Assembly (NCBI GenBank): GCA_035565775.1
Contig: DATMRW010000023.1
Location: 62,001 to 126,000 of the forward strand
Direction of reading: 5' to 3'
Origin: PRO6 sp035565775
Lineage (GTDB): Bacteria; Pseudomonadota; Alphaproteobacteria; Rhizobiales; Xanthobacteraceae
DNA length: 64,000 nt
Position numbers and translations under genes: made by a program. Below, piece after piece: positions 18,142-27,268 of the stretch. The notes under the pieces were generated by a model that was not told the origin of the DNA, searched no databases, and saw only the letters and a program-made list of their open reading frames with translations. Within the stretch, counting starts at the first letter, position 1. Each line of letters opens with the position of its first letter.

Positions 18142-19007
18142 CGCCTCACGATTACGATTTCCTGCGCCGCTTTCTTAAAGATCGTTCCGGCCTCGATCTC
18201 TCCGACGACAAGCAGTATCTTATTGAAAGCCGACTTATCCCGATCGCGCGCAAAGCCGGCCTTGATGGGCTCAGCGGCCTTGTCGAGGCTCTCCGTCAGG
18301 GACAGGACGCGCTTTCGGTCAGCGTCGTCGAGGCGATGACGACGAACGAGACGTTTTTCTTCCGGGACAAGGTGCCGTTCGAGCAGTTCCGCGAATTCAT
18401 CATCCCCGACCTCATGAAGAAGGCCGCCAGCCGCAAATCGCTGCGGATCTGGTGTACCGCCAGTTCGACCGGGCAGGAGCCTTATTCGCTGGCGATCTGC
18501 CTGAAGGAGATGGGGCCGATCCTCGCCGGCTGGCGGATCGAAATTCTTGCGACCGACCTGTCCGTGGGCGTGCTGGAAAAGGCCAAGTCGGGCATCTATA
18601 CCCAGTTCGAGGTCCAGCGCGGCCTGCCGATTCAGATGCTGGTCAAATACTTCAAGCAGATCGGCGACCTCTGGCAGATCAACCCGGAGATCCGGGCCAT
18701 GGTGCAGCATCGCCAGCTCAACCTGCTGCACGACATCTCGCATCTCGGCATGTTCGACCTGATCTTCTGTCGCAACGTGCTGATCTATTTCGACCAGGCG
18801 ACCAAGATTCAGACCCTCAAGCGGCTCGCGGCGGCGCTGAACGAGGACGGGATTCTGGCGCTCGGCGCGGCCGAGACCGTGATCGGCCTCAGCGATGTGT
18901 TTCGTCCCTGCTCCGACCGGCGCGGGCTGTATCTGCCGAACCGTGCGTCATCCGCGCCGTCGTCAGGATTTTCGTCGCTGCCGCCGGTGCGCGGCCTCGC
19001 GCGCTGA
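18138..19007 (+). CDS. cheR: Chemotaxis receptor methyltransferase CheR
   Basis: A 289-residue S-adenosylmethionine methyltransferase acting on receptor glutamates. Family marks are TTNETFFFRDKVPFEQF, WCTASSTGQEPYSLA (SAM site), IEILATDLSVGVLEKA and FDLIFCRNVLIYFD. The start is GTG 18138, overlapping the cheB stop as GTGA with GCAGGAG upstream; no ATG fits. There is no C-terminal pentapeptide tether or TPR. Last gene of the operon, closed by a perfect hairpin. Confidence 0.96.
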   Translation: MTPHDYDFLRRFLKDRSGLDLSDDKQYLIESRLIPIARKAGLDGLSGLVEALRQGQDALSVSVVEAMTTNETFFFRDKVPFEQFREFIIPDLMKKAASRKSLRIWCTASSTGQEPYSLAICLKEMGPILAGWRIEILATDLSVGVLEKAKSGIYTQFEVQRGLPIQMLVKYFKQIGDLWQINPEIRAMVQHRQLNLLHDISHLGMFDLIFCRNVLIYFDQATKIQTLKRLAAALNEDGILALGAAETVIGLSDVFRPCSDRRGLYLPNRASSAPSSGFSSLPPVRGLAR

Positions 19008-19082
19008 GAAAAACCGTCAGCGTCTTCCGCCGGCGCCACCGCATCGGGCCTGCGCAACGGCTTTGCTGCATACGCACCAAAA

Positions 19083-19115
19083 AAGAACGGCCCCGATCCG
19101 ATCGGGGCCGTTCTT
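19083..19115. terminator. Perfect inverted-repeat terminator between cheR and ctrA
   Basis: A 16-bp perfect inverted repeat (arms AAGAACGGCCCCGATC) with a central base, AAs before and TTs after, between converging cheR and ctrA. Symmetric, so it likely ends both transcripts. Confidence 0.88.
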
Positions 19116-19139
19116 GTTTGAACGCGATATGCCGCGGGT

Positions 19140-19841
19140 TTACGCGGGGATCCGGACTTCCTCGTCCTGCGGCTCGCGCAGCACGTAGCCGCGGCCCCAG
19201 ACGGTCTCGATGAAGTTGCGGCCTTCCGAGGCATTCGCCAGCTTTTTGCGCAGCTTGCAGATGAAGACGTCGATGATCTTCAGCTCGGGCTCGTCCATGC
19301 CGCCGTAAAGGTGGTTGAGGAACATTTCCTTGGTCAGGGTGGTACCCTTGCGGAGCGAGAGCAGCTCCAGCATCTGGTATTCCTTGCCCGTCAGGTGAAC
19401 GCGCTGGCCCGACACTTCCACCGTCTTGGTGTCGAGATTGACCACGAGGTCGCCGGTCTGGATGACCGACTGCGCATGGCCCTTCGAGCGCCGCACGATG
19501 GCGTGAATCCGCGCGACCAGTTCGTCCTTGTGGAACGGCTTGGTCATGTAGTCGTCGGCGCCGACGCCGAGACCTTTCACCTTGTCCTCAATGCCGGCGA
19601 GGCCGGACAGGATCAGGATCGGAGTCTTGACCTTGGACAGCCGAAGCGCCTTGAGCACCTCGTAGCCGGACATGTCCGGCAGGTTCAGGTCAAGCAGAAT
19701 GATGTCGTAGTCGTAGAGCTTGCCGAGATCGACGCCCTCTTCTCCGAGATCCGTCGTGTAGACGTTGAAGCTCTCGGATTTGAGCATCAGCTCAATCGAC
19801 TGCGCAGTGGCGCTGTCATCTTCAATCAACAATACGCGCAT
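19140..19841 (-). CDS. ctrA: Cell-cycle master response regulator CtrA
   Basis: A 233-residue OmpR-type regulator. The receiver has EDD at 7-9 and phospho-acceptor Asp51 in ILLDLNLPDMSGYEV; the DNA-binding winged helix (HLTGKEYQMLELLSLRKGTT, IIDVFICKLRKKL, VWGRGYVLREP) is near-identical to known CtrA. It binds TTAA-N7-TTAA boxes to control flagellar, chemotaxis, division and replication genes. The C-terminus EEVRIPA ends in small non-polar residues like the Caulobacter ClpXP-degraded tail. Upstream lie three GANTC sites. Confidence 0.97.
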   Translation of the reverse strand: MRVLLIEDDSATAQSIELMLKSESFNVYTTDLGEEGVDLGKLYDYDIILLDLNLPDMSGYEVLKALRLSKVKTPILILSGLAGIEDKVKGLGVGADDYMTKPFHKDELVARIHAIVRRSKGHAQSVIQTGDLVVNLDTKTVEVSGQRVHLTGKEYQMLELLSLRKGTTLTKEMFLNHLYGGMDEPELKIIDVFICKLRKKLANASEGRNFIETVWGRGYVLREPQDEEVRIPA

Positions 19842-20210
19842 GCCAGTCCCCTCTAGCCGCCGCCACGGGCGTCAGGCCGGCCGCTTGTTGGCGGCACTGG
19901 AACGCCTTTGAACAACTGATTCGGATCCTGACGACATATGGTTAACAAAATCTGATTCCCGTCTGCAAGCTTCGCGATGTCAAAAATGATCGAATCGCCC
20001 TAAGATTATGCATTGAGGCAGTTTTCGTTGCCCGCCGCCGTTCAAGTTCCGCGTTAAGAGTTAGTCCCAGCGGACTCTCGTGAATTTCCCTTGTCGTTTC
20101 TTCGGGTATGCACGCTCAGTCACCAAAGACAGTGACGCAATGATTAACGATGCGGGTAAACACGAGGTTAAGACGATTAATACACGGTGGGGAAATGTAA
20201 GGTATTCGCG
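19842..20210. promoter_or_regulatory. Divergent ctrA/fliI control region with three GANTC sites
   Basis: 369 bp without a gene, noticeably more AT-rich than its surroundings. It holds three GANTC (CcrM methylation) sites at 19918-19922, 19954-19958 and 19992-19996, a GTTAAC half-site at 19931-19936, and TTAA half-sites near fliI at 20144 and 20168. In Caulobacter one ctrA promoter is shut off by CcrM methylation. Promoter -35/-10 elements are not clear enough to call. Confidence 0.5.
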
Positions 20211-21536
20211 ATGAGGGCGCTCGCAGACCAGATCAGCGATCTCGACGGCGTAAACATCTATGGCCGGGTGGTCGGCGTTCGCGGCCTCATGGTCGAGGTC
20301 GTCGGGCCGATCCATGCGATGTCGGTTGGCGCGCGCATCGTCATCGAGACCGGCGACCGCCGCGGCATCCCTTGCGAGGTCATCGGCTTTACCGGCGACA
20401 ACGCGGTGGTGATGCCGTTCGGCTCGCTCGACGGCGTGCGCCGCGGCTGCCGCGCCATCATCGCCAATTCCGCCGGACAGGTGCGTCCGTCGCCGGCCTG
20501 GCTCGGCCGCGTGCTCAACGCGATGGGCGAGCCGATCGACGGCAAGGGGCCGCTGCCGGCCGGCCCTTCGCCGGTGTCGTTCCGTAATGCGCCGCCGCCG
20601 GCCCATGGCCGCAAGCGGGTCGGCGAGCCGCTCGATCTCGGCGTGCGCGCGCTCAACACCTTTCTCACCTGCTGCCGCGGCCAGCGCATGGGCATTTTCG
20701 CCGGTTCCGGCGTCGGCAAGTCGGTGCTGCTGTCGATGCTGGCGCGCAACGTCGATGCCGACGTCTCGGTGATCGGCCTCGTCGGCGAGCGCGGCCGCGA
20801 AGTGCAGGAGTTCTTGCAGGACGACCTTGGCGAGGAGGGTCTCGCGCGCTCAGTCGTCGTGGTCGCGACCTCCGACGAGCCGGCCCTGATGCGGCGCCAG
20901 GCGGCCTATCTCACCATGGCCATCGCCGAGTATTTCCGCGACGAATCCAAGGACGTCCTTGTCCTGATGGATTCGGTGACGCGCTTTGCCATGGCCCAGC
21001 GCGAGATCGGCCTGTCGGTGGGCGAGCCGCCGACCGCCAAGGGCTATACGCCGACGGTGTTCACGGAATTGCCGAAGTTGCTCGAGCGCGCCGGTCCCGG
21101 CCTCGGCGACGGCACCATCACCGGGCTGTTCACGGTGCTCGTCGACGGCGACGATCACAACGAGCCGGTCGCCGACGCGGTGCGCGGTATTTTGGACGGT
21201 CATATCGTGATGGAGCGCGGCATCGCCGAGCGCGGCCGCTACCCGGCGATCAACATCCTCAAATCGGTGTCGCGAACGATGCCGAAATCCGCCAACCCGG
21301 ACTACCTGCCGACGATCATGCAGGCGCGGCGGATCATGGCGACCTACTCGGATATGGAGGAGTTGATCCGCCTCGGCGCCTACCGCGCCGGCTCCAGCCC
21401 CGAGGTCGATGAGGCGATCCGGCTGAACGGTCCGTTCGAGCAATTCCTCAAGCAGGGCAAGGGCGAGTCGACGCCGCTGCTGGCGGGCTACGAGCAACTC
21501 GCGCAAATCCTAGGAACTTTGGCAACGGAAAGCTAA
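20211..21536 (+). CDS. fliI: Flagellar type III export ATPase FliI
   Basis: A 441-residue F1-beta-like ATPase that powers or primes flagellar export. The Walker A loop is GSGVGKS at about 165-171, and GERGREVQEF, LMDSVTRFAMAQREIGLSVGEPP and GSITGL-type TITGLFTVLVDGDDHNEP motifs mark the family. A GTG at 20187 would add 8 residues; the ATG at 20211 has TAAGG 8 nt upstream and gives the usual length. fliJ follows 106 bp later. Confidence 0.95.
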   Translation: MRALADQISDLDGVNIYGRVVGVRGLMVEVVGPIHAMSVGARIVIETGDRRGIPCEVIGFTGDNAVVMPFGSLDGVRRGCRAIIANSAGQVRPSPAWLGRVLNAMGEPIDGKGPLPAGPSPVSFRNAPPPAHGRKRVGEPLDLGVRALNTFLTCCRGQRMGIFAGSGVGKSVLLSMLARNVDADVSVIGLVGERGREVQEFLQDDLGEEGLARSVVVVATSDEPALMRRQAAYLTMAIAEYFRDESKDVLVLMDSVTRFAMAQREIGLSVGEPPTAKGYTPTVFTELPKLLERAGPGLGDGTITGLFTVLVDGDDHNEPVADAVRGILDGHIVMERGIAERGRYPAINILKSVSRTMPKSANPDYLPTIMQARRIMATYSDMEELIRLGAYRAGSSPEVDEAIRLNGPFEQFLKQGKGESTPLLAGYEQLAQILGTLATES

Positions 21537-21642
21537 CTTTGTCGAGTCATCATCGCCCCGAATTGAATGGCGGATGCTGGCTGGCCTTGTTGCGGCGCCG
21601 GCGTAGTCCCGTATCCGTTTGGGACTTCTGGGGAGTTAGTCG

Positions 21643-22062
21643 ATGAAGTCACGTGAGACGCTGATCCGATTGAAAAAATTCCAGGTCGACGAGAAGCGGC
21701 GACGGGTTGTTCAGATCGAGAGCATGATTGCCGACTTCCAGCGCATGTCGGTCGAGCTGGAGCGCGAGATCCAGGTGGAGCAGGAGCGGGCCGGGATCGA
21801 CGATCCGGCGCACTTCGCCTATCCGACCTACGCCAAGGCTGCGATCCAGCGCCGCGAAAACCTGCTGCGTTCGGCGGACGAGCTGTCGGTTCAGCTCGAC
21901 GACGCCAAGGGCCAGCTCTCCGAAGCCTTCGACGAACTGAAAAAGGTCGAGCTGCTCGACGAACGCGACCAGGCGCGCGAACGCGCCGAAGACAACGCGC
22001 GCGAACAGAGCGAACTCGACGGCATCGGCCTGCTGCGCGCCCGCATCGGCGCCGTGGCCTGA
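21643..22062 (+). CDS. fliJ: Flagellar export chaperone/ATPase stalk protein FliJ
   Basis: A 139-residue, almost wholly helical antiparallel coiled coil (ETLIRLKKFQVDEKRRRVVQ, then long Glu/Arg/Gln-rich helices). Its size and place right after fliI identify it as FliJ, the gamma-like stalk of the export ATPase; sequence alone would be weak. GGGGAG lies upstream of the start. A terminator follows about 170 bp later. Confidence 0.88.
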   Translation: MKSRETLIRLKKFQVDEKRRRVVQIESMIADFQRMSVELEREIQVEQERAGIDDPAHFAYPTYAKAAIQRRENLLRSADELSVQLDDAKGQLSEAFDELKKVELLDERDQARERAEDNAREQSELDGIGLLRARIGAVA

Positions 22063-22229
22063 CACCTTGCGGGGCGCTGACGCAGCGTCCCCGTCACCGC
22101 AGCCCCACATTCTTGCTTTGGCCGAGGTCCGCGAATTCGCGCGCGGGTGGCGTATGCTTTTTCACGCGCACGCCGCACGCGCAGCTAACTTTTGCGCGCA
22201 AGGGATTCTTGCCCGTGCCAACGGGCAAA

Positions 22230-22258
22230 AAAAACGCCCGTGGGGAGCGGGCGTTTTT
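22230..22258 (+). terminator. Rho-independent terminator after fliIJ
   Basis: Arms AAAAACGCCCG and CGGGCGTTTTT with a 7-nt loop. A smaller hairpin (GCCCGTGCCAACGGGC, 22211-22226) lies just before it. Confidence 0.85.
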
Positions 22259-22375
22259 CTGAGTCAACTTTGGGGGTCGTTGGTATTCCAGTTGGTCTTC
22301 CGATTATCCACGTCGCGACTGGTGGGGGGCTGAGGCCAAGAAGCAACGTGAATTCCTTCACTCGTCCCGATAACG

Positions 22376-22585
22376 TCAGCGAACGGCGCTCGTTCCACTG
22401 TTGGTGACGAGAATTGTCCTCTGGGCTTTCACGACCGGCGTCGTCACGCGCGCGGTCTGATAACCGTCTTCCGAATTGACACGCGCAGTAATTCCCACGC
22501 ACACCACCGCAATTGCCGCAACGAGCGCAACCACCACAATCTTCAGGTGGGTCATACGATCCGCACTGTAAATTGAATGGTTCAT
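22376..22585 (-). CDS. Small single-pass membrane protein, unknown function
   Basis: A 69-residue protein: a short polar start, one TM helix (KIVVVALVAAIAVVCVGITA, residues 15-34), then a Thr/Val-rich outer part ending VTNSGTSAVR. GGAGGGCG stands 3 nt before the ATG at 22585, supporting that start; MTHLK at 22555 is an alternative. Similar short proteins occur near flagellar genes in Bradyrhizobium as I recall. It lies on the same strand as flhA but downstream of it. Confidence 0.68.
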   Translation of the reverse strand: MNHSIYSADRMTHLKIVVVALVAAIAVVCVGITARVNSEDGYQTARVTTPVVKAQRTILVTNSGTSAVR

Positions 22586-22833
22586 TACGCCCTCCAGTCA
22601 CACCACTCGCGTCTCGATGCGGGGAAATTATTTGCTGTCTGTCTTCCGTTCGTCTCTGGTCCTGTCTGTACCGTTGGTCACCAGACATAGTCATTCGGTT
22701 CAGCCAGAGAACAGCCCAACGCGCTGAGACGTTCCTGTTCTGGCATCACAACTTGGTGAAAAAATTTTTGGCGCCGGGCAGGAACCCGACGCCCAATCTA
22801 CGAGCGCATGGAAAAGGAAGATGTTGCAGCAGC

Positions 22834-24969
22834 TTAAATGCTACCGACGGTTTTCAACCGGGCGCGGGGATGAATCTCGGCCTGCGACAAAACGCTTGTC
22901 TGTGGCCGAAAGCGCTCAGTAAGGGATCGCACGAACGGCCGGATCGCCGCCGAGGTGACCAGCACCGGGGCTTCGCCCTCGCGGGCTGCCTGCTCGAACC
23001 GTTCGCGCACGAGGTTCATGAATTCGGAGAGCTGGGTCGGCGCCATCGCCAGGCTGCGGTCCTCGCCTTGACCGATGATCGATTCGGCGAAGGCCTGCTC
23101 CCACTTCGCCGATAGCGCGATCAGCGGCAGGTAGCCGTTGAGCGAGGTGTTTTGCGCGCAGATCTGGCGGGCGAGGCGGGCGCGGACATGCTCGACCAGC
23201 ACGGCCGGGTTGCGCGAGAAGGCGAGCGCATCCGAGATGCCTTCCAGAATGGTGGAGAGGTCGCGAATCGAGATCCGTTCGGCCAGCAAGAGTTGCAGCA
23301 CGCGCTGGATGCCCGAGACGGTGATCTGGTTCGGGACGATATCCTTGACGAGCTCGCCCTGATCCTTCGGCAGCTCCCTGAGCAGTTTCTGCACTTCGCC
23401 ATAAGACAACAGTTCGGACATGTTGCCCTTGAGCAGCTCGGTGAGGTGCGTGGAGAGCACGGTGGTGGCGTCAACCACGGTGTAGCCCTTGAGCGAGGCC
23501 TCTTCCTTGAGCGCGGCGTCGATCCAGGTCGCCGGCAGGCCGAAGGTCGGCTCGATCGTGTTGACGCCCGGCATCTGGATCTGATCGCCGGAGGGGTCCA
23601 TCACCATGTACTGGTTGGGCCAGACGCGGCCGGTGCCGGCGTCGACTTCCTTGATCTTGATGACGTAGGTGTTGGCCTCGATCTGCACGTTGTCGAGGAT
23701 GCGGACCGCCGGCATCACAAAGCCCATCTCGATGGCGAGCGAGCGACGCAGCGCCTTGATCTGCTCGGTCAGGCGGTCGGTGCCGTCCGGGCCGTTGACC
23801 AGCGGCAGCAGCGCGTAGCCGAGCTCGATCTTGAGGTCGTCGATCTTCAGCGCCGAGGAGATCGGCTCCTCCGCCGCCGCGGCCTGGGCCGCCGCCGTCG
23901 CGGCAGGCGCAGCAGCTTCGGCTTCCTCGACCGCCGCGGCGGCGTTGTTGCGGCGGCGCGCGTACCAGGCGAGGGTGCCGGCGCCGCCGGCGAGCGCGAG
24001 GAACGGCAGCATCGGGATGCCGGGGATCAGCGACAGCACCACCATCACCGCCGAGGACATGCCGAGCGCCTGCGGATAGCCGGAGAGCTGCTTCACCAGC
24101 GCCTTGTCGGCGGCGCCGGTGACGCCGGCCTTGGAGACCAAGAGGCCTGCGGCGGTGGAGACGATGAGGGCGGGTACCTGGGTGACGAGGCCGTCGCCGA
24201 CGGTGAGCAGGGTGTAGGTGTGCGCCGCTTCGGCGAAGGTCAGGCCCTGCTGGGCGATGCCGATGACCATGCCGCCGATGACGTTGATGAACACCACCAG
24301 GAGGCCGGCGACGGCATCGCCGCGAACGAACTTCGAGGCGCCGTCCATGGCGCCGAAGAAGCCGCTTTCGTCCTCGAGATCCTTGCGGCGCTGGCGCGCA
24401 CTCTTTTCATCGATCAGGCCAGCGGAGAGGTCGGCGTCGATGGCCATCTGCTTGCCGGGCATCGAATCGAGGTGGAAGCGCGCGGCGACTTCCGCGATGC
24501 GGCCCGAACCCTTGGTGATGACCACGAAGTTCACGATGACGAGGATCGTGAACACGATGATGCCGATGACGAAATTGCCGCCCATGACAAAGTTGCCAAA
24601 GGCTTCGATGACGTGGCCGGCGGCGCTGGTGCCCTTGTGGCCCTCGGACAGGATCAGGCGGGTCGAGGCGAGGTTGAGCGCCAGCCGCAGCATCGTGGCG
24701 ATCAGGAGCACCGTGGGGAACGACGAGAATTCCAGCGGCGCCTGAATGAACAGCGCGGTCATCAGGATCAAGATCGAGACGATGATCGAGATCGCAAAGA
24801 AAATGTCGAGGGCGAGCGGCGGCAGCGGCAGGATCAGGATCACCAGAATGGTGAGCACGCCCATCGCGAGCGCGAGGTCGCCGCGCCTCAGCCAGGCCAG
24901 AATGTCGCCGATGCCGACGCCATTGGTGCCTCCGGAACCGGTGCTCTTGCCTGCCGTGACGTCTGACAT
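22834..24969 (-). CDS. flhA: Flagellar export gate membrane protein FlhA
   Basis: A 711-residue protein: about eight TM helices (RRGDLALAMGVLTILVILIL onward), the conserved cytosolic loop (KGSGRIAEVAARFHLDSMPG, then KQMAIDADLSAGLID), an acid/Ala-rich linker near 365-395, and the C-terminal export-substrate platform (LTEQIKALRRSLAIEMGFVM, VLSTHLTELLK). Start ATG 24969 (MSDVTAGKS) gives family length; an in-frame GTG at 25071 would add 34 Arg/Ala-rich residues. A CtrA box stands upstream. flhB and fliR are not in the window, so this is a scattered flagellar gene. Confidence 0.95.
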   Translation of the reverse strand: MSDVTAGKSTGSGGTNGVGIGDILAWLRRGDLALAMGVLTILVILILPLPPLALDIFFAISIIVSILILMTALFIQAPLEFSSFPTVLLIATMLRLALNLASTRLILSEGHKGTSAAGHVIEAFGNFVMGGNFVIGIIVFTILVIVNFVVITKGSGRIAEVAARFHLDSMPGKQMAIDADLSAGLIDEKSARQRRKDLEDESGFFGAMDGASKFVRGDAVAGLLVVFINVIGGMVIGIAQQGLTFAEAAHTYTLLTVGDGLVTQVPALIVSTAAGLLVSKAGVTGAADKALVKQLSGYPQALGMSSAVMVVLSLIPGIPMLPFLALAGGAGTLAWYARRRNNAAAAVEEAEAAAPAATAAAQAAAAEEPISSALKIDDLKIELGYALLPLVNGPDGTDRLTEQIKALRRSLAIEMGFVMPAVRILDNVQIEANTYVIKIKEVDAGTGRVWPNQYMVMDPSGDQIQMPGVNTIEPTFGLPATWIDAALKEEASLKGYTVVDATTVLSTHLTELLKGNMSELLSYGEVQKLLRELPKDQGELVKDIVPNQITVSGIQRVLQLLLAERISIRDLSTILEGISDALAFSRNPAVLVEHVRARLARQICAQNTSLNGYLPLIALSAKWEQAFAESIIGQGEDRSLAMAPTQLSEFMNLVRERFEQAAREGEAPVLVTSAAIRPFVRSLTERFRPQTSVLSQAEIHPRARLKTVGSI

Positions 24970-25134
24970 CTTCGCCTTATCCCCACGCGCGCGCCGGTCA
25001 CGACCGCCGATGGTTGCCGAGGCAGCCACGGGGCTGCCGACCGAAAAGTGATTCACCGCGCTGGTATCCACAGGCGTTCCCGCTCATGCAGTCCGACAAA
25101 CGACGTCACTCGGCAAAATTTGCCCGGTGCATGG

Positions 25135-25149
25135 TTAGCAAATGGTTAA
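25135..25149 (-). promoter_or_regulatory. CtrA-type binding site upstream of flhA
   Basis: Read toward flhA it is TTAACC-ATTTG-CTAACC, matching the CtrA consensus TTAA-N7-TTAA with one change in the second half. It lies 165 bp before the ATG and 63 bp before the alternative GTG. Flagellar export genes are classic CtrA targets in Caulobacter. Confidence 0.7.
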
Positions 25150-25267
25150 TTTCGGTAAACGAACGGCCGGGGTGGCGCAGGGATGGATAAAAATTCTCGC
25201 ATAGCGGCCATTCGCAGAATGACTTGACCGCGGCGTGCGGGCCGCCGAAGCTGCGTTCGTGTCGGCC

Positions 25268-26494
25268 ATGGTCCAATCAGCATCCGAACCGGTTCAGTTC
25301 ACCCCTGATTCCCCTCAGGCATGGGTGCGGCTCGGGCTTGCCCTCCTGATCGGCACGATCGGCAGCGTCGGCATGTGGTCGGTGGTCGTCGCGCTGCCGG
25401 CGGTGCAGGCCGACTTCGGCGCCAGCCGTGCCGGCGCCTCGCTTGCCTTCACCGCCGTGATGCTGGGTTTTGGCAGCGGCGGCGTGCTGACCGGGCGGCT
25501 GTGCGACCGGTTCGGCATCGTCACCGCCATCGCGCTGGGGACGGTCGCGATCGCGGTCGGCTATGTCGCCGCCGGGCTGTCGCCGGGCCTGTGGTATTTC
25601 GTTGCCGCGCATTTCATCATCGGGTTCGGCTCCTCGGCGACGTTTGCGCCGCTGATGGCGGAGGCGTCGCACTGGTTCGACCGCCACCGCGGCATCGCGG
25701 TGACGGTGGCCGCCAGCGGCAACTATTTTGGCGGCGCGCTGTGGCCGCCGCTGGTCAACTGGGGCATCGAGGGGGTCGGCTGGCAGACCACCCATATCGT
25801 GATCGGGCTGGTGAGCGCGGCGGCGATGGCGGCGGTGCTGCTCGTGCTCTACCGCCGCATGGGCGGCGAGGCCCGCACCAATTTTGAAAACATGGCGCCG
25901 CCGCGGGTGTCGCTGCCGATCAGCAACAACGCCCTCACGGCACTCCTCGGTCTTGCCTCGATTGCCTGCTGCGTCGCGATGGCGATGCCGCAGGTCCACA
26001 TCGTCGCCTATTGCGGCGATCTCGGCTACGGCGCGGCGCGCGGCGCCGAGATGCTGTCGCTGATGCTCGGCTTCGGCATCATCAGCCGAATCGGCTCCGG
26101 CTACCTCGCCGACCGGATCGGCGGACTGCGGACGCTCTTGGTCGGCTCGCTGCTCCAGGGCCTCGCCCTGGTGTTCTACCTGATGTTCAATAGCCTTGTG
26201 TCGCTCTACGTGATTTCCGCGATGTTCGGCCTGTTTCAGGGCGGCATCGTGCCGAGCTACGCGATCATCGTGCGCGAGGTGATGCCCGCCCGCGAGGCGG
26301 CAACCCGGGTTGGCACGGTGATCTTTGCCTCGGTGATCGGGATGTCGCTGGGCGGCTGGCTGTCCGGGGTGATTTTTGACGCGACCGGCTCCTATGCCGC
26401 GGCCTTCGTCAACGGCATCGCCTGGAACCTGTTCAACGTCGCCATCGTGGTGATGTTGCTGCTGCGCGCCCGCCGCAAGCCGGCGATGGCCTGA
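25268..26494 (+). CDS. MFS transporter
   Basis: A 408-residue, 12-TM major facilitator. The loop 2-3 motif GRLCDRFGIVTA and the repeat in the second half GYLADRIGGLRTL are the MFS A-motif; the pattern of TMs is regular. HWFDRHRGIAVTVAASGNY is typical of the oxalate:formate/monocarboxylate-type branch, so an organic-acid substrate is plausible. Start ATG 25268 is preferred; an in-frame GTG at 25235 is possible. No operon partner. Confidence 0.87.
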   Translation: MVQSASEPVQFTPDSPQAWVRLGLALLIGTIGSVGMWSVVVALPAVQADFGASRAGASLAFTAVMLGFGSGGVLTGRLCDRFGIVTAIALGTVAIAVGYVAAGLSPGLWYFVAAHFIIGFGSSATFAPLMAEASHWFDRHRGIAVTVAASGNYFGGALWPPLVNWGIEGVGWQTTHIVIGLVSAAAMAAVLLVLYRRMGGEARTNFENMAPPRVSLPISNNALTALLGLASIACCVAMAMPQVHIVAYCGDLGYGAARGAEMLSLMLGFGIISRIGSGYLADRIGGLRTLLVGSLLQGLALVFYLMFNSLVSLYVISAMFGLFQGGIVPSYAIIVREVMPAREAATRVGTVIFASVIGMSLGGWLSGVIFDATGSYAAAFVNGIAWNLFNVAIVVMLLLRARRKPAMA

Positions 26495-26633
26495 TCGCTC
26501 TGCGGTTTTATTGGAGGCGCATGACGCGGCGCATTCGGATGCGGCTCGGCGCTTCGGACACAGTCGTCGCACAGGCCGATTGCCGTCCCGCCGCGGTCAT
26601 TGTATGGGGTGTGCTGCCGAAGCAAGGCAAGTG

Positions 26634-26709
26634 GGGCCTGTAGCTCAATGGTTAGAGCCGACCGCTCATAACGGTCTGGTTGCAGGTTCGAGTCCTGCCG
26701 GGCCCACCA
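26634..26709 (+). tRNA. tRNA-Ile2 (anticodon CAT, lysidine type)
   Basis: A full cloverleaf: acceptor GGGCCTG/CGGGCCC, D-arm GCTC-AATGGTTA-GAGC, anticodon stem GACCG/CGGTC with loop CTCATAA, T-arm GCAGG-TTCGAGT-CCTGC, and encoded CCA. CAT anticodons belong to fMet, Met or Ile2; the short D-loop (ATGGTTA) is like bacterial Ile2 rather than elongator Met, so TilS-modified Ile2 (reads AUA) is the call. Confidence 0.9.
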
Positions 26710-27268
26710 CAGGCTAAGTCATCATTGGCCGCCGCCGCCTGTGCCGACACATTGAGAGCGAGTCGATTGCCGCCTGATTTGATCGCCTTGGCGGGTCGGC
26801 TAGATTCGATTGATCTATTTAGTGTTTGACCCTTCTGCCGGATATCGCTCACAGGAGCCGTGGAAGAGGTCGTTTTTCGGTAAGCGGACATTGAATGTCG
26901 GCATCGCGTCAGATCGACGCCGTGAGTGGCCCAATCCCTCCCAAATCCCAGACGATCATCGCGTAACTGACGTTGGGGCAATCGGCACGAAGACGTATGT
27001 CTTTCGCAGGCGAATGGCCACTTCGCGCCGCGACCGGTCTTTAGGACAGGCGCCACAGTTCTATAAGAGCCAGTCTGCCGGCTGATCGCCAATCTCCTAG
27101 CGATTGCCGAAGCACCCATTCTTGTCGCACGACCAACGCGCAGACGCACGGCGTGCCTCCATGGACAGCGCCTCGAACGTGAGGCGGAGCCGTCTCCAGA
27201 TCCCGATCGGTGAGCTTGATCCCTATAGGTCGCCCGGACTTGGCTCTGATCTACGGGCACCGTCTCCT
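26710..27268. other. Gene-poor tRNA-adjacent stretch with possible recombinase remnant
   Basis: 559 bp with no convincing gene. On the minus strand around 27070-27150 a frame reads ASAIARRLAISRQTGSYRTV, like the C-terminal helix-turn-helix of serine resolvases/invertases, with no catalytic domain attached. Another minus frame (26860-26920) reads CRHSMSAYRKTTSST, resembling a dispersed non-coding repeat often mis-annotated in Bradyrhizobium. Composition is less GC-rich than the flanks. It reads as decayed mobile or repeat DNA beside a tRNA. Confidence 0.35.

Noticed and set aside
20168..20180. TTAA-N5-TTAA upstream of fliI as a CtrA box
   Set aside because: The spacing is 5, not 7, so it does not fit the CtrA site; only half-sites are claimed.
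23152..24966. 604-codon plus-strand frame opposite flhA
   Set aside because: Antisense artefact with Asp/His/Gly-rich content and no homology I can see.
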